The notes beneath the pieces are model-generated. The model was not told the DNA's origin, ran no database searches, and was given only the letters and a program-made list of their open reading frames with translations. A stretch of DNA of 64,000 nt from Brevibacterium siliguriense (GTDB lineage Bacteria; Actinomycetota; Actinomycetes; Actinomycetales; Brevibacteriaceae): NCBI RefSeq assembly GCF_900105315.1, contig NZ_LT629766.1:1-64000 (forward strand), read 5' to 3'. Numbering within the stretch: the first letter of the stretch is position 1; each line of letters opens with the position of its first letter. Shown piece by piece: positions 1 through 9,752 of this stretch. Position numbers and translations under genes: made by a program.

Positions 1-190
1 CGCCTTCGCGGGCAACGAAGTTGACTCCACGCAGTGCTCGCACGGTGGTCTGGCCTTGCCGCCCGACGATTTTGTTCGTCAGGCGTCGGATTCCAGTTGC
101 CTTGCTACCTGGATCGTTGGTGTTGACGGTGTATCGGACTTGGACGTTCTCGGCGATGATAGTGGGGTCCTGAACCTCAGAGTCGGCCAT
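1..190 (-). CDS. Polysaccharide/teichoic-acid ABC exporter, ATP-binding subunit (N-terminal fragment)
   Basis: Only the first 63 or so codons are inside the window; the gene runs off the left edge. The fragment reads MADSEVQDPTIIAENVQVRY and then a stretch rich in charged residues up to TTVRALRGVNF. This is the layout of TagH/RfbB-type ATPases, with a first beta strand, an insertion, and a strand leading to the P-loop. The P-loop itself is outside the window. The ATG lies 14 bp inside the end of the upstream membrane-permease gene, so the two are translationally coupled, as expected for a two-gene polymer exporter. The subunit would energise export of a lipid-linked glycopolymer across the plasma membrane. 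Family assignment rests on the short N-terminus plus the neighbour. Confidence 0.6.
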   Translation of the reverse strand, partial: MADSEVQDPTIIAENVQVRYTVNTNDPGSKATGIRRLTNKIVGRQGQTTVRALRGVNFVAREG

Positions 191-1054
191 AGTTCTCTCT
201 CCCCTCTCCAGAAGAACAGGAAACCGACGATGAGCAGACCGAAGGCCCAGACTGTGCCGACGATCCACATCTTCGGATCCGAATCGACTCCGTAGAGTAG
301 TGAATCGCACCAGCGTGAGATAAGCATGCATGGGGTTGTACTGCATTGCCTCCAAGAGTGCCGGGTGATTCCCCAAACGGTCTTCGATTGAGAAGAACAC
401 TCCCGAGCCGTAGAGCCAGAATCGGCTGACAATCGACATGAAGTTCGTGAGGTCCGGGATCTTGTGGCCAAGACGCGCGAGGAAGCAGGCGAGACCGACG
501 TTGAAGATCGTCTGCAAAATTATGACGGGAATGACGAGGAAGACACGCCAGGTGATGACTTCTAGCGGAGGCACGATTGCCAGCACGATGACCATGACGA
601 GCAACGTCGGCATGAAGTCAAGGAAATTGCGGACAACAGTGGAGATCGGGAGTGCGGCACGGGGAATTGGAATCCCTTGATCATCGACGCGCCCGAGCGG
701 ATCGCCCGGTTCCGCCGGTCATGCACTTGCCGGTGTACCCGAAGAAGAACACTCCGACGACGAGGAACCCGAGGAAGTTCGGAACACCTCGAGAGGTCTG
801 CAGAATGAATCCGAAGATGAACCAGAACGCGAGCACCGAAAGCAGCGGATTGAGGAAGAGCCAGCCGTAGCCGAGAAGGTTCTTCCTCGTCGACCCGCTC
901 ATCTTGGCTCGGACTCGGCGATGATGAAGTGCCGGCGGTTCCACAGCGCGGCGAGGTAGCTGCTCAGACTCGTCCGTCGACCGACGGGTACGAGGCCTTC
1001 GCTCGACACGGACGGGATCGAACTCAGCCCGAGGGGGTTCGTCGTCTCACTCAT
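177..1054 (-). pseudogene. ABC-2 type polysaccharide export permease (TagG/RfbA-like), frameshifted in this sequence
   Basis: Translated piecewise, this gives a typical TagG permease: a cytoplasmic N-terminus starting MSETTNPLGL, an AALWNRRHF interfacial segment, then hydrophobic spans including LNPLLSVLAFWFIFGFIL, FLVVGVFFFGYT, LLVMVIVLAIVPPLEV and MWIVGTVWAFGLLIVGFLFF. The reading frame breaks at least four times (near 907, 710, 662 and 310, and probably near 210). At the places I worked through, adding one base to a short run restores the frame, for example GGCGGAACC to GGCGGAAACC near 710. With those bases the protein is about 294 residues, normal for the family. The start ATG overlaps the stop of the upstream glycosyltransferase by 8 bp. 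The breaks are more likely sequence errors than decay, because the conserved protein is otherwise uninterrupted. Confidence 0.7.
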
Positions 1055-2777
1055 CGCGCATCACTCCCACGAGTTGAGAATAGACCTGCCCATATCGTCG
1101 TCCGATTTCCTTCCACCTGCGAGTTGCAAGAACGTGTGCTCGTCCATTGTCTCCGAACCTTGCCCTCGCTGTGTCATCGGCCGCGAGCTCGGACAGCAGT
1201 TCCGCGAGTTTCAGCGGATTCTCCGGCGGTGTCGACACACCTGCACTGTCCGCACCAATTCGCGCAGTGCCGGCAGATCGGAGATCACCACGGGTCGGGC
1301 AAGGCCCATCGCTTCGATCGGTTTGATCGGAGTGACCAAACGACAGACCGGTTCGTCCTTCCGCGGCACGACGATGGCATCGAGCGCGAGTTGGTACTCA
1401 ATGGCTTGGGATTGGGAGACTCGGCCTGTGAACACTGCGTTCTCTCCCAGGACCGCGGCGCGTTCGCGCAGTTCCGGCAGGGCAACACCGTCACCGGCGA
1501 TCAGCAGCCGCAGGTCCGTCCCTTGGCTGCGGGCGAGGATGACGGCGTCGACGAGGTCGTCGAGGCCCTCATAACCGACGATCGACGCCGCCGTGCCGAC
1601 CCAGATTCCGTCGCCGGGCAGGCCGAGGCTTCTTCTCATATCGGCCGGAGTGCGGGTGACATCGGTGTCCACGACTGCTTCGGAGACCGAGTTCGGGATG
1701 AGTGTGATGGCATCTGCCGGAACTCCCCGGCAATCAGGTGCTCACGCATCGTCTCACCCAAGGTGATGACCGCGTCAGCCGCTGCTGCGACTTCGATCTC
1801 CTTCGACCGCATCATGGCGAACCGCTGGCTCTCCCGACGCGCGATCCGATCTGCGGGAGTGCTGCCTGCAGCGGCCCAAGTCTCCTCGAGAACTCCGCGG
1901 ACCTCATAGACCCACGGCAGTCCAACGGCTCTGGCGGCCGCCCCGGTGGCCAGACCGTTGACATAGTGCGTGGTGGTGTGAAGGAGGTCGACGTGACGTT
2001 CGAGAGCTTGGTCCGCGATCCATGCCGCCTGGTCCGCGAGACGCGAAGTAGGTGTGGCCGCAGGCCGGAGTGGCACGTCACGCAGGTAGTCGATTCCGTC
2101 GACGGATTCGACAGCGTCTTGGCTCAGCCGTCCGATCGTCACCGGATAGGAGGGACGAGTAACGGCTGCAACCTGGTACCCGGCATCTTTGAGAGTAGTG
2201 AGGATAAGGTGGCTGCGGTAGGCGTAGCCCGATCGGGTATGAGGCAATGAGTTCGTCAGCACGTGCAGGGACGAGGAAGGACCAATACCTGAACGATGTG
2301 CGGGCCGAGCAATGAGATGTGCGTCGGTGCCTGGCCACCAGCCAGGCGACATGGACTTTCGCTCAGCGGAGAGGCGTTTCCTGCGTTTACCGTCGGGAGG
2401 ACCCTGATCGCCTCGTCGATATTGCCTTGGGTCCAGAGAATGCGGGACCGCAACTGTGCGGCGGATTCGAGTGAGTCCGCAATGCGATCAGCGGCGTCGA
2501 GCATGCCGAGGTTGAGCGCAATCTCTCCGAGCAGACGTGAGGAGGCAGAAGAACTGGAGACCAGTGACTTCGCCGTCGTCTCTTCTCCGAGCAGCCAGGC
2601 AGAAGCCGCCGACTGGCGTCGCCGGCAGACGTCCGAGTGCGTATCCGACGAAACGCGAGGCGGGCCCGGCAGTCGACGTGCCAACTGCATACCGAAGAAC
2701 ACTCGATCGTCATTGATATGACCAGCCGTCGTCACGATGACGTTCGTCAGCTCTCGGGCAAGGAAGCGCAGTTTCAC
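1047..2777 (-). pseudogene. GT4-family glycosyltransferase with long N-terminal domain, frameshifted in this sequence
   Basis: Joining three frames gives a protein of about 577 residues. It has an N-terminal region without a recognised domain, then a GT-B fold GT4 transferase: SLPHTRSGYAYRSHLILTTL (acceptor domain), LHTTTHYVNGLA, VGLPWVYEVRGVLEETW, IWVGTAASIVGYEGLDDLVD, and the nucleotide-sugar-binding helix TPIKPIEAMGLARPVVISD. It is clearly paralogous to the intact GT4 protein at 13228-15738, which shares the same order of motifs. Frame breaks lie near 2350, 1720 and 1235; adding one G at 1720 (run of GGGG) and at 1235 restores the expected sequence. The GTG start overlaps the upstream stop as GTGA. 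It probably adds a sugar to the wall polymer exported by the downstream ABC genes. Confidence 0.7.
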
Positions 2778-4108
2778 GACACCACCTGCCGAAGAATGCG
2801 TTCGTAGGTATGCCCATGGCAGCTGCCGAAGCATTCCGAATCACCCAGTCGCGCGGATTCTGTCCTGCAGGAGGATTCGTTCCGAATTTCTCACCGGCTT
2901 CGACTCGAGTTCGCATCCGCGTCATTGCCGCTGCGACTGAATCAGTGTCGCCGGGAATCGCAACTTCTCCTGCCGCGGTCTGAGTGACGATATCGGCGGC
3001 CTCACCGGCGACTACTCCGAGGATGGGAATTCCACGAGCCATCAGTGAATAGAGCTTCGACGGCACGGTGCATTCATAGGATTCGAGTGCGCTGAGGCTG
3101 ACGAGCCGCGTCTGCCCACTCCCAATGGCCCGCGAGTTCGGCACGGCGATCTGCGAATGGAATTCACTGGTACCCCATATTCCGCAGCGACGGTCTTGAG
3201 TTCGCAGTATCGACGCCGCCGCCGACGATGCGCAGTCGCACACCGTCGGTGCGAGCCAGAGCACGAATCGAGGTGCTGAGGTCCTGAGACCGCCCGACAG
3301 TGCCACATACAGCAGATTGAGTCCACTGCGATCGGCTACCGTACCGCGGTTGGCCGTATCCCGAGGGCACCGGTCGCGTCGGCGTCGGGATGAGCGGAAT
3401 CGCCCCGTGGCAGTCAGCCCGGATGCACCTCCAACTCAGCGGGTGAGACTCCGCTGCGGACCACCTCGGCGGTCACCCGCGCTGTTCCAAGCGACGTTTG
3501 AAACCCTCCGTGGTGACGACCACGACCGCCGCACGCCGTTGAGCACGAGTGAGCAGGTCCGGCAGAAGCCGATGCTCGAGGCTCCGCGTCAGCGTCCCGG
3601 AAGATACTTCCGAGTGCCCGGTGACCAAGTTCATCTCCGAGATGAGGTCCGGCACGCATCGCGCACTTCAGCGATATGCGGCACGCGCAGCAGTCGCGAC
3701 AAGGTGTCCCTGCCAGCAGAAACGGCAGTGCCGGAGTCGTCGAGACTATGACGTCGGACGCATTCTGCCCCGAAGCGATCGATGACCGCGACATCGCGCC
3801 AGTCGCCGACACGACTGATCGAGCAGCTGCCGGGCCATCGACGACCCACTGTGCAGATAGGGCACGCGGAGGATCCGCTCACCATCGACGCCTCTGTCCA
3901 GTGCCGCGAGGCGCACGTCGACTCGACGTCGCCCCGCCCGACATTGGAGCCGAAGAATCCGTTCGGTCGGAATACGGGTAGTGCGGGTGTGGCGCCACCG
4001 TGATGACGTCGTGTCCGCAGCCCGCAGATGGTCGACGAGGATGCGCCACCGTCGCTGCGGTGCGCCGACCTCGGGATAGTAGTAATGGCTGAGCAGTACG
4101 ATCCTCAT
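2774..4108 (-). pseudogene. GT4-family glycosyltransferase (WbuB/WcaI-like), frameshifted in this sequence
   Basis: The start is clear: MRIVLLSHYYYPEVGAPQRR then WRILVDHLRAA, the usual N-terminus of WbuB-like GT4 enzymes. The C-terminal donor-site part is also clear: ECTVPSKLYSLMARGIPIL, GEAADIVTQTAAGEVAIPG, and a tail ending ILRQVVS. Between them the frame changes many times, so I cannot write a single translation. The total length, about 445 codons, fits the family. The ATG sits in an ATGA overlap with the stop of the upstream phosphoglycosyltransferase gene, and its own stop overlaps the next gene's GTG. Most likely a cytoplasmic transferase acting early on the lipid-linked intermediate. 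Confidence 0.65.
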
Positions 4109-5141
4109 GCGGTCACTGCCTCCGTACGGGCGCGACGATTCAACCACGTAGGCAGCAGCGCGTAGAGGGCGAGCAATCCGACCCAGAACACATGAGCCGG
4201 TACGTCGTCGCCGTATTTCCGCTGATGAGGGTCGGAACTGCCATAATGCAGGCGAGGACACTCAATGCGGCGTGGAAGAGCGAAACGGATCCGTGTGGCC
4301 ACCCAGCTTGCTGGATCCGCTGGTAGATGTGTTCGCGATGGGGCAAGAGGATATTCTCTCCCCGAAAGAGTCGCAGTACCAGAGTGAGTCCGACGTCGAA
4401 GAAGACGAAGATCATCGGTGCGATGATGACGACGATCGGGACGCCTTGGACGAACAGCCAGATCGCGAGGGCGAAGACGGCCGCGCCGATTCCGTAGCTG
4501 CCGGTGTCTCCGAGGAAAGCTTTGGCCCGCCCGAGGTTGAATGGCAGGAACCCGACAGCGGCACCGGTCAATGCCAGAGCAAGCAGTGCGATGTCGTACT
4601 CGCCCACCCAGGAACCAACGAAGGCGAACCATCCGGCGGTGACTATGGTCCACCCGGTGACATAGCCGTTGAGTCCGTCGACGAAGTTCACTGCGTTGAC
4701 AGTGGTCACTCCGATAAAAGCGAATGCGATGACGTGGGCGATTCCCTGGGTTGAGAACATTGCGATGATCGCGCTGAACAGCAGAGCCAGGATGACCTGT
4801 CCGATCAGGCGCCCGGCGGGGCGCAGGGAGTCGAGGTCGTCGCTCATCCCGATGGCCGAATAGCACCAGGTCAGCACCAGGAAACCGATCGGCAGGAGGA
4901 CGCCGCCGAGGCCGAAGACCCCGTCTTCGCTGACGCTCCACACGATGGCGAGAACTGTGGCCACGGTGATGCCGCAGCCGATGGCGATTCCCCCGCCGCG
5001 TACGGTCGACAGAGTATGCGAGGAGCGATGAGAGGGAACATCGACGACCCCCGCTCGACGCAGCAGCGGAAAGGCGATGAGGGCGCTGAGAGCCGTGATG
5101 ACAGCAGCGACAACGAGGATCACCAGCGACTGCAGAGCCAT
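4105..5141 (-). CDS. MraY/WecA-like undecaprenyl-phosphate sugar-1-phosphate transferase, frameshift near the C-terminus
   Basis: A polytopic membrane enzyme that transfers a sugar-1-phosphate to undecaprenyl phosphate, starting polymer synthesis on the cytoplasmic face. Family motifs are present in order: MSDDLDSLRPAGRL (aspartate-rich loop), VNAVNFVDGLNGYVTG, AKAFLGDTGSYGIGA, and the histidine motif PHREHIYQRIQQAG. Many hydrophobic spans separate them. The frame as given would end near 4140 with an unrelated tail; adding one A to the AAA run near 4210 restores a membrane segment ending TEAVTA and a stop that overlaps the next gene as ATGA. This is the last of the frame breaks that begin at the left edge. 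WecA, TagO and WbpL relatives differ in sugar specificity, which cannot be read here. Confidence 0.85.
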
Positions 5142-7117
5142 CAGCGGCCGACTCCGGTGTCATGTGGTTCCACGTCCGGTTCGGCGATTCCTGAGGCGGT
5201 CGAGACCGGGCCGATGGCATCCGTGGCGTCATCGGTGACCGGTGTCGCTTCGGAATCGAGGAGCCTCGTCAGGTGGGCCTCCAGGGCCGAACGGTGGGTG
5301 AAGACCAGCGGGTCTCGAGATTCGGCGATCAAGGCACCGAGCTTCTCCAGATCGATCGGAGTGATCGGCACCTGCGTGATCAGCGGATGGTTGGGGCGAC
5401 TGTTGGCCTCTCCCGGTGACAGAAGTGCTTCAGTGAGCTTCTCCCCCGGCCGCAGCCCCGTATAGACGATCTGCGCATCGCTGCGGCCCGACAGCGCGAT
5501 CACTCGTTTGGCGAGGTCAGCGATGCGGATCGGTTCGCCCATGTCGAGGACCAAGGTCTCTCCGGGGCCACCGATCGCTGCGGCCTGCAGAACGAGCTCA
5601 CAGGCCTCATCAGCGGTCATGAAGTAGCGAGTGACTTCGGGGTCGGTGACTGTGACGGGATCGCCGGCGGCGACCTGAGCCACAAAGGTTTCGAGCACGG
5701 ACCCCCGGGAGCCGAGCACATTGCCGAAACGCACCGACATATACCGTCGTCCGGTTACCGCGGCCACCGAGGCGATCGCCCGCTCGATGGAGAACTTCGT
5801 CCGCCCCAGAACCGAGGTCGCGCCGGCGGCCTTATCGGTGGAGATGTGGACGAAGGCATCGACGTCGTGGGCCACTGCCGCGTTGAGCAGATCGAGACTG
5901 GCTCCGACGTTCGTGCGCACCGCCTGCTCAGGGAAGCGTTCGAGGAAAGTCAGGTGCTTGAGCGCTGCGGCGTGGAAGATGATGTCCGGCTTCGCCTCGG
6001 CGACGAGGGTATCGATGAATGCCGGGTCACGCAGGTCTCCGAGGACGAGGTCATCACTGGTCAGAAGGGCTGAACCCTCAAGACCGAGCTCGGTGGCATG
6101 CAGGCCGGATTCGTCCCGGTCGGTCATGATGAGCCGGGCCGGGTCGAACCGGGCGACCTGACGGCACAGCTGTGATCCGATGGAGCCGCCGGCTCCGGTG
6201 ACGAGGACGACCTTGCCGGTGATCGCCGAGGCGATGTCGTCGATATTCGTCGAGATCGGTTTGCGTCCGATGAGGTCTTCGAGGCTGACATCGCGGAAGC
6301 TTCGGTGACGCAGGCCGGCGACGTCATGAGCGTCCGGCTCGGGACGCGCCAACGCGGAGTCCGAGAGCTTCGGCATGATCTTGATCTCGACAGGCCGGGA
6401 CTCGAGATTCGACGCGATGCGGGAGAGATCTTCCGGAGGCAGGTCGGAGATCGCAATGATGACTGCCCCAGCGCCGGTGCGATCGACATGGGCGGAGATG
6501 TCGGCGATCGGTCCGAGCACCCGAATTCCGTTGTAGCGCAGATGCCGCTTGGCCGGGTCGTCGTCGAGGATGCCGACAGCGACGAACTCGTTGTGCGAGT
6601 CCTGAGCGATCATATCGAGGGCGAGCATGCCCTGGTTTCCTGCGCCGACGACGATCGTGGGTCGCGACGCACCGGACATGGTGAGGCTGCGCTGCCTCAA
6701 GTTGCGACGAATCCAGTTCTCGAGGCTCTTGATCACGACCATCAGCGCTCCCGCTGTGATCGGGACGCTGGTCGGGATGAGCAGTCGGCTGGCGAAGGCG
6801 AATTCGACCACCCACATGATCCCGACGCCCAAAGCAACCGTTCCCACGATTGCCGCGAACTGATCAGTCGAGCCACGTCGGTAGCGACCGCGGTAGATCG
6901 CCAATGGCCCGCCGATGAAAAAGACGACCAGGGCGATCGCCGAACAGACGAGCATTCCCGGGCCGTTGACGAGATAGGTGTGGAAGTCATATCTCACGAG
7001 CGTCATCGCTACGACGAGGAACGCGAAGACGAGACCATCGATGAGTGACAAAGCCATGGCTCTGCCATGCCGTCGCATTGGGGTCCGTGAGGGAATGGGG
7101 TCAGACTTGCTTCCCAC
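5141..7117 (-). CDS. Membrane-bound nucleoside-diphosphate-sugar 4,6-dehydratase (CapD/PglF/WbpM family)
   Basis: Domain order is typical of the long, membrane-anchored branch. There are four hydrophobic spans in roughly residues 20-130, a first Rossmann domain (VVGAGNQGM, about 158-166), then an extended SDR domain with VTGAGGSIGSQLCRQ (about 306) and DIIFHAAALKHLTFLERFP. The catalytic region STDKAAGATSVLGRTK lacks the usual Tyr-x-x-x-Lys tyrosine, as in this family. These enzymes dehydrate UDP-GlcNAc or a similar sugar nucleotide to a 4-keto-6-deoxy intermediate. I chose the GTG at 7117 because AAGAGGA lies just upstream and the first conserved helix follows within 25 residues; an ATG at 7261 would add a tail that does not look like protein, and an ATG at 7078 is also possible. 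The stop touches the next gene's ATG. Confidence 0.85.
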   Translation of the reverse strand: MGSKSDPIPSRTPMRRHGRAMALSLIDGLVFAFLVVAMTLVRYDFHTYLVNGPGMLVCSAIALVVFFIGGPLAIYRGRYRRGSTDQFAAIVGTVALGVGIMWVVEFAFASRLLIPTSVPITAGALMVVIKSLENWIRRNLRQRSLTMSGASRPTIVVGAGNQGMLALDMIAQDSHNEFVAVGILDDDPAKRHLRYNGIRVLGPIADISAHVDRTGAGAVIIAISDLPPEDLSRIASNLESRPVEIKIMPKLSDSALARPEPDAHDVAGLRHRSFRDVSLEDLIGRKPISTNIDDIASAITGKVVLVTGAGGSIGSQLCRQVARFDPARLIMTDRDESGLHATELGLEGSALLTSDDLVLGDLRDPAFIDTLVAEAKPDIIFHAAALKHLTFLERFPEQAVRTNVGASLDLLNAAVAHDVDAFVHISTDKAAGATSVLGRTKFSIERAIASVAAVTGRRYMSVRFGNVLGSRGSVLETFVAQVAAGDPVTVTDPEVTRYFMTADEACELVLQAAAIGGPGETLVLDMGEPIRIADLAKRVIALSGRSDAQIVYTGLRPGEKLTEALLSPGEANSRPNHPLITQVPITPIDLEKLGALIAESRDPLVFTHRSALEAHLTRLLDSEATPVTDDATDAIGPVSTASGIAEPDVEPHDTGVGR

Positions 7118-7305
7118 GGTCCTCTTTTCATTCTGGTTTCTCGTCCGGCTTCGCCAAGCCACTTGCAACTTTCCGATTGTACTATTGGCGTTAACAGGTT
7201 TCATACAGAAATGACGTTGTGAACTTTGAGCGTCGATAGCCGTCGGCTGACTTCGATTCACTTCCCCGCTTCCGCACCCTGGCTACCGCCGAGAGGACTC
7301 ATGAC
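7118..7305. promoter_or_regulatory. Divergent intergenic region between the two glycopolymer operons
   Basis: This gap separates the minus-strand dehydratase operon from the plus-strand transferase chain, so both promoters should lie here. It is the most AT-rich stretch of the first 9 kb (for example 7170-7220). I see no -35/-10 pair or inverted repeat good enough to name. GAGAGGA at 7291-7297 is the ribosome-binding site of the plus-strand gene starting at 7306. Confidence 0.4.
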
Positions 7306-9198
7306 GTGTCACCGACACCACTTCGCACACTGAGGACCGCTGTGTGGCATCTGCGCAACGGCGGAATCAGCCAAGTCGCGAAGTGGCGGCGTCGCCGCTC
7401 GTTGGTCCAGGGTGCCGCAGAAGCCTCCGCTGAGGTCGCCACGGGGAGTCTGTCGGCGGAGGTCCTCGCAGAACTGTTTCCTCCCCTGCCGATGCAGCAT
7501 CGCACTCCGGTCTTCGATCAGCTGTCTGTGGGGGTCATCCTCGACGAATTCTCGACCGAGAGCTTCGGCTATGAATGGTCGCTCCGACCGCTGTCACCGA
7601 CACAGTGGTCGACCGAGCTCGACGGTCTCGACTTCGTCTTCGTCGAGTCTGCCTGGAGCGGCAACGACGGTCAGTGGAAATTCAAGCTCACGAGCCCATC
7701 GGGTCCGAGCCCCGAGATCACCGAACTGCTCGGCGAGTGCCGTCGCCGAGGCATTCCAACCGTCTTCTGGAACAAGGAGGATCCCCCGCACTTCGAGGAC
7801 TTTCTGCCCCTGGCACAGATGTTCGACGTCGTCTTCACCAGCGATGTCAGGCTGATCCCCGAATATCGCTCCAGACTCGGTCACGACAGAGTCGCCGCCT
7901 TGCCGTTCGCTGCACAGCCGGCGGTCCACAATCCCTCACGTCCTGCACGGAATGCCGCCGCCAGAGACATCGCCTTCGCCGGCATGTACTTCGCCCACAA
8001 ATATCCGGAGCGCAGAGAGCAGATGGACCTGCTGCTCGGTGCCGCTGACGCCGTATCGCCGAGGATGCAGTACGGTCTGGAGATCTTCTCCCGGTTCCTC
8101 GGCAACGATGAGCGCTATCAGTTCCCCGGCAGCTTGGCCGGGCGTGTGGTCGGCTCGCTTCCGTACCGCAATCTGCTCACCGCCTACAAACATTTCAAGG
8201 TCTTCCTCAACGTCAACTCCGTCACCGACTCCCCGAGCATGTGCGCACGCAGGATCTTCGAGATCAGTGCCGCCGGCACCCCCGTCGTCACCACACCGAG
8301 TGCTGCGACCCGAGAGTTCTTCCCCACCACCGAGGTCCCCCAGCCTGAGACGCAGGAGGAAGCAGAGTGGACTCTGCGCGCCTATGTGCGCAGCCCCGAA
8401 CTGAGAGACCGCACCGTCCACCTTGCCCAACGACGCATCTGGGCCGAGCACACCTACACGCAGCGAGCGATGACAGTGATGGAATCGCTCGGCTTGGACT
8501 ATGCGCAGCCATTCCCCACGTCCGTCTCGGCTGTGGTGTCGACGAATCGACCCGACCACCTCGGCGAGGTTCTGCGCACCCATGCCGCGCAGCTGCACAC
8601 GGATAGGGAACTCGTGCTGGTGACCCACGGATTCACGGCACCTGCCGATCTGCGTGCCCGCGCCGCAGAAGCAGGGATCGAGCATCTGCAGATCGTCGAG
8701 GTCGATTCTGCGCAGCCGTTGGGAGTCTGCCTCAATCGCGGAGTTCAGGCGGCCTCCGGGGCCGTCATCGCGAAGATGGACGACGACGATGTCTACGGAG
8801 CGCACTACCTGGGCGACCAGCTCGCGGCACTGCGCTATTCGAATGCCGATCTCGTCGGCAAGCAAGCGCATTACCTGCACATTCGGGGCCGTGACATCGT
8901 CATCTGCCGATTCCCCGAACGCGAGCACCGGTTCACCGACCTCGTCATGGGACCGACTCTGATGACGCATCGGACAACGCTTCTGGACAATCCGTTCGCG
9001 GAGCGCACTCTCGGTGAGGACACGGAGCTCCAACAGAGACTCATCGCTTCCGGAGCCCAGATCTACTCGGCTGACAGGTTCAACTTCGTCCAGGTCCGCG
9101 GATACCATGCACACACGTGGAGCGTCGACGACAGCCACCTATTGGCCAACGGGGACGTCCACGCATTCGGATACGCTCCGGACCACTACTGCTTCTGA
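7306..9198 (+). CDS. Bifunctional glycosyltransferase: CgeB-like GT-B domain plus GT2-like domain
   Basis: The first 400 or so residues resemble CgeB-like GT-B transferases: FVFVESAWSGNDGQWKF, PTVFWNKEDPPHFEDFLPLA, FDVVFTSD, FAGMYFAHKYPERR, and the donor-site segment CARRIFEISAAGTPVVTTPS. The C-terminal 220 residues are GT2-like: VSAVVSTNRPDHLGEVLRTH followed by an acidic metal-binding motif AKMDDDDVYGAHYL. No membrane span or signal peptide is seen, so it should act in the cytoplasm. The GTG start has GAGAGGA eight bases upstream; the ATG at 7301 is in another frame. It is paralogous to the second fusion transferase at 9749. Two catalytic domains on one chain suggest that it adds two residues of a repeat unit or works as a polymerase. 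The sugar and linkage are not readable. Confidence 0.8.
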   Translation: MSPTPLRTLRTAVWHLRNGGISQVAKWRRRRSLVQGAAEASAEVATGSLSAEVLAELFPPLPMQHRTPVFDQLSVGVILDEFSTESFGYEWSLRPLSPTQWSTELDGLDFVFVESAWSGNDGQWKFKLTSPSGPSPEITELLGECRRRGIPTVFWNKEDPPHFEDFLPLAQMFDVVFTSDVRLIPEYRSRLGHDRVAALPFAAQPAVHNPSRPARNAAARDIAFAGMYFAHKYPERREQMDLLLGAADAVSPRMQYGLEIFSRFLGNDERYQFPGSLAGRVVGSLPYRNLLTAYKHFKVFLNVNSVTDSPSMCARRIFEISAAGTPVVTTPSAATREFFPTTEVPQPETQEEAEWTLRAYVRSPELRDRTVHLAQRRIWAEHTYTQRAMTVMESLGLDYAQPFPTSVSAVVSTNRPDHLGEVLRTHAAQLHTDRELVLVTHGFTAPADLRARAAEAGIEHLQIVEVDSAQPLGVCLNRGVQAASGAVIAKMDDDDVYGAHYLGDQLAALRYSNADLVGKQAHYLHIRGRDIVICRFPEREHRFTDLVMGPTLMTHRTTLLDNPFAERTLGEDTELQQRLIASGAQIYSADRFNFVQVRGYHAHTWSVDDSHLLANGDVHAFGYAPDHYCF

Positions 9199-9416
9199 GG
9201 CTCCACTCGTCGACGCTCTGCTGATCGTTAGACCGGCCCGAATCGACCGGCCTGCGGAATTCTTCGTATGCGCCAGGTGAACTGTTGGTGAAATGGGCAG
9301 TTTCGGTCTGATCCGGTCAGTAGCGTGACGGTCATGCTGTGAAGATTTCGCAGTGGGACTCCACCGCTTCCGATGGCCAGAAGTTCCATTGCGGACGTTG
9401 GACAACTGGAGCCCAT

Positions 9417-9752
9417 TTGAAGACCACCACGACCGGAGCCGAGGACCTCGGATCCGTCCGCGAGAACGTCTCCCGTGTCATTGATGAGACTTCGTCGCTC
9501 AATGCCGAACTCGCCAAGGAACTCATCAGCGCCTACGACCGTGAGTCGAAGCTGCTGGGAGGCATCAACAAGCGCGAGAAGGAGATCGAGCGACTGAAGA
9601 ACGAAGTCGCGAAACGAGATGCGAAACTCGCCTCGGTCAATGAACGGCTCGAACGGCTGCTGAGCTCCAAAGCCATGCAGGTGCAGCGCGCGTACTGGCG
9701 TCTGCGCCGTCTGCAACGCAGCACATCCCAGCAGAAGGTCGGTCAGCGATGA
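9417..9752 (+). CDS. Small coiled-coil protein of the glycosyltransferase cluster
   Basis: A charged protein of about 111 residues with heptad-like spacing of Leu/Val/Ile between residues 15 and 85 (for example LNAELAKELISAYDRESKLL and EKEIERLKNEVAKRD). This predicts a long coiled coil. It has no membrane span and no known enzymatic motif. I chose the TTG at 9417 because GGAG lies five bases upstream; a GTG at 9339 would add 26 residues without clear RBS support. Its stop overlaps the ATG of the large transferase as ATGA, so the two are translationally coupled. A scaffold or chain-length ruler for the neighbouring transferases is a reasonable inference, not something the sequence proves. Confidence 0.65.
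   Translation: MKTTTTGAEDLGSVRENVSRVIDETSSLNAELAKELISAYDRESKLLGGINKREKEIERLKNEVAKRDAKLASVNERLERLLSSKAMQVQRAYWRLRRLQRSTSQQKVGQR

Noticed and set aside
1-4215. Programmed frameshifting or true pseudogenisation of the exporter and glycosyltransferase genes
   Set aside because: Too many breaks, all one-base losses at short runs, with conserved protein continuing on both sides. Sequence error is the simpler explanation.
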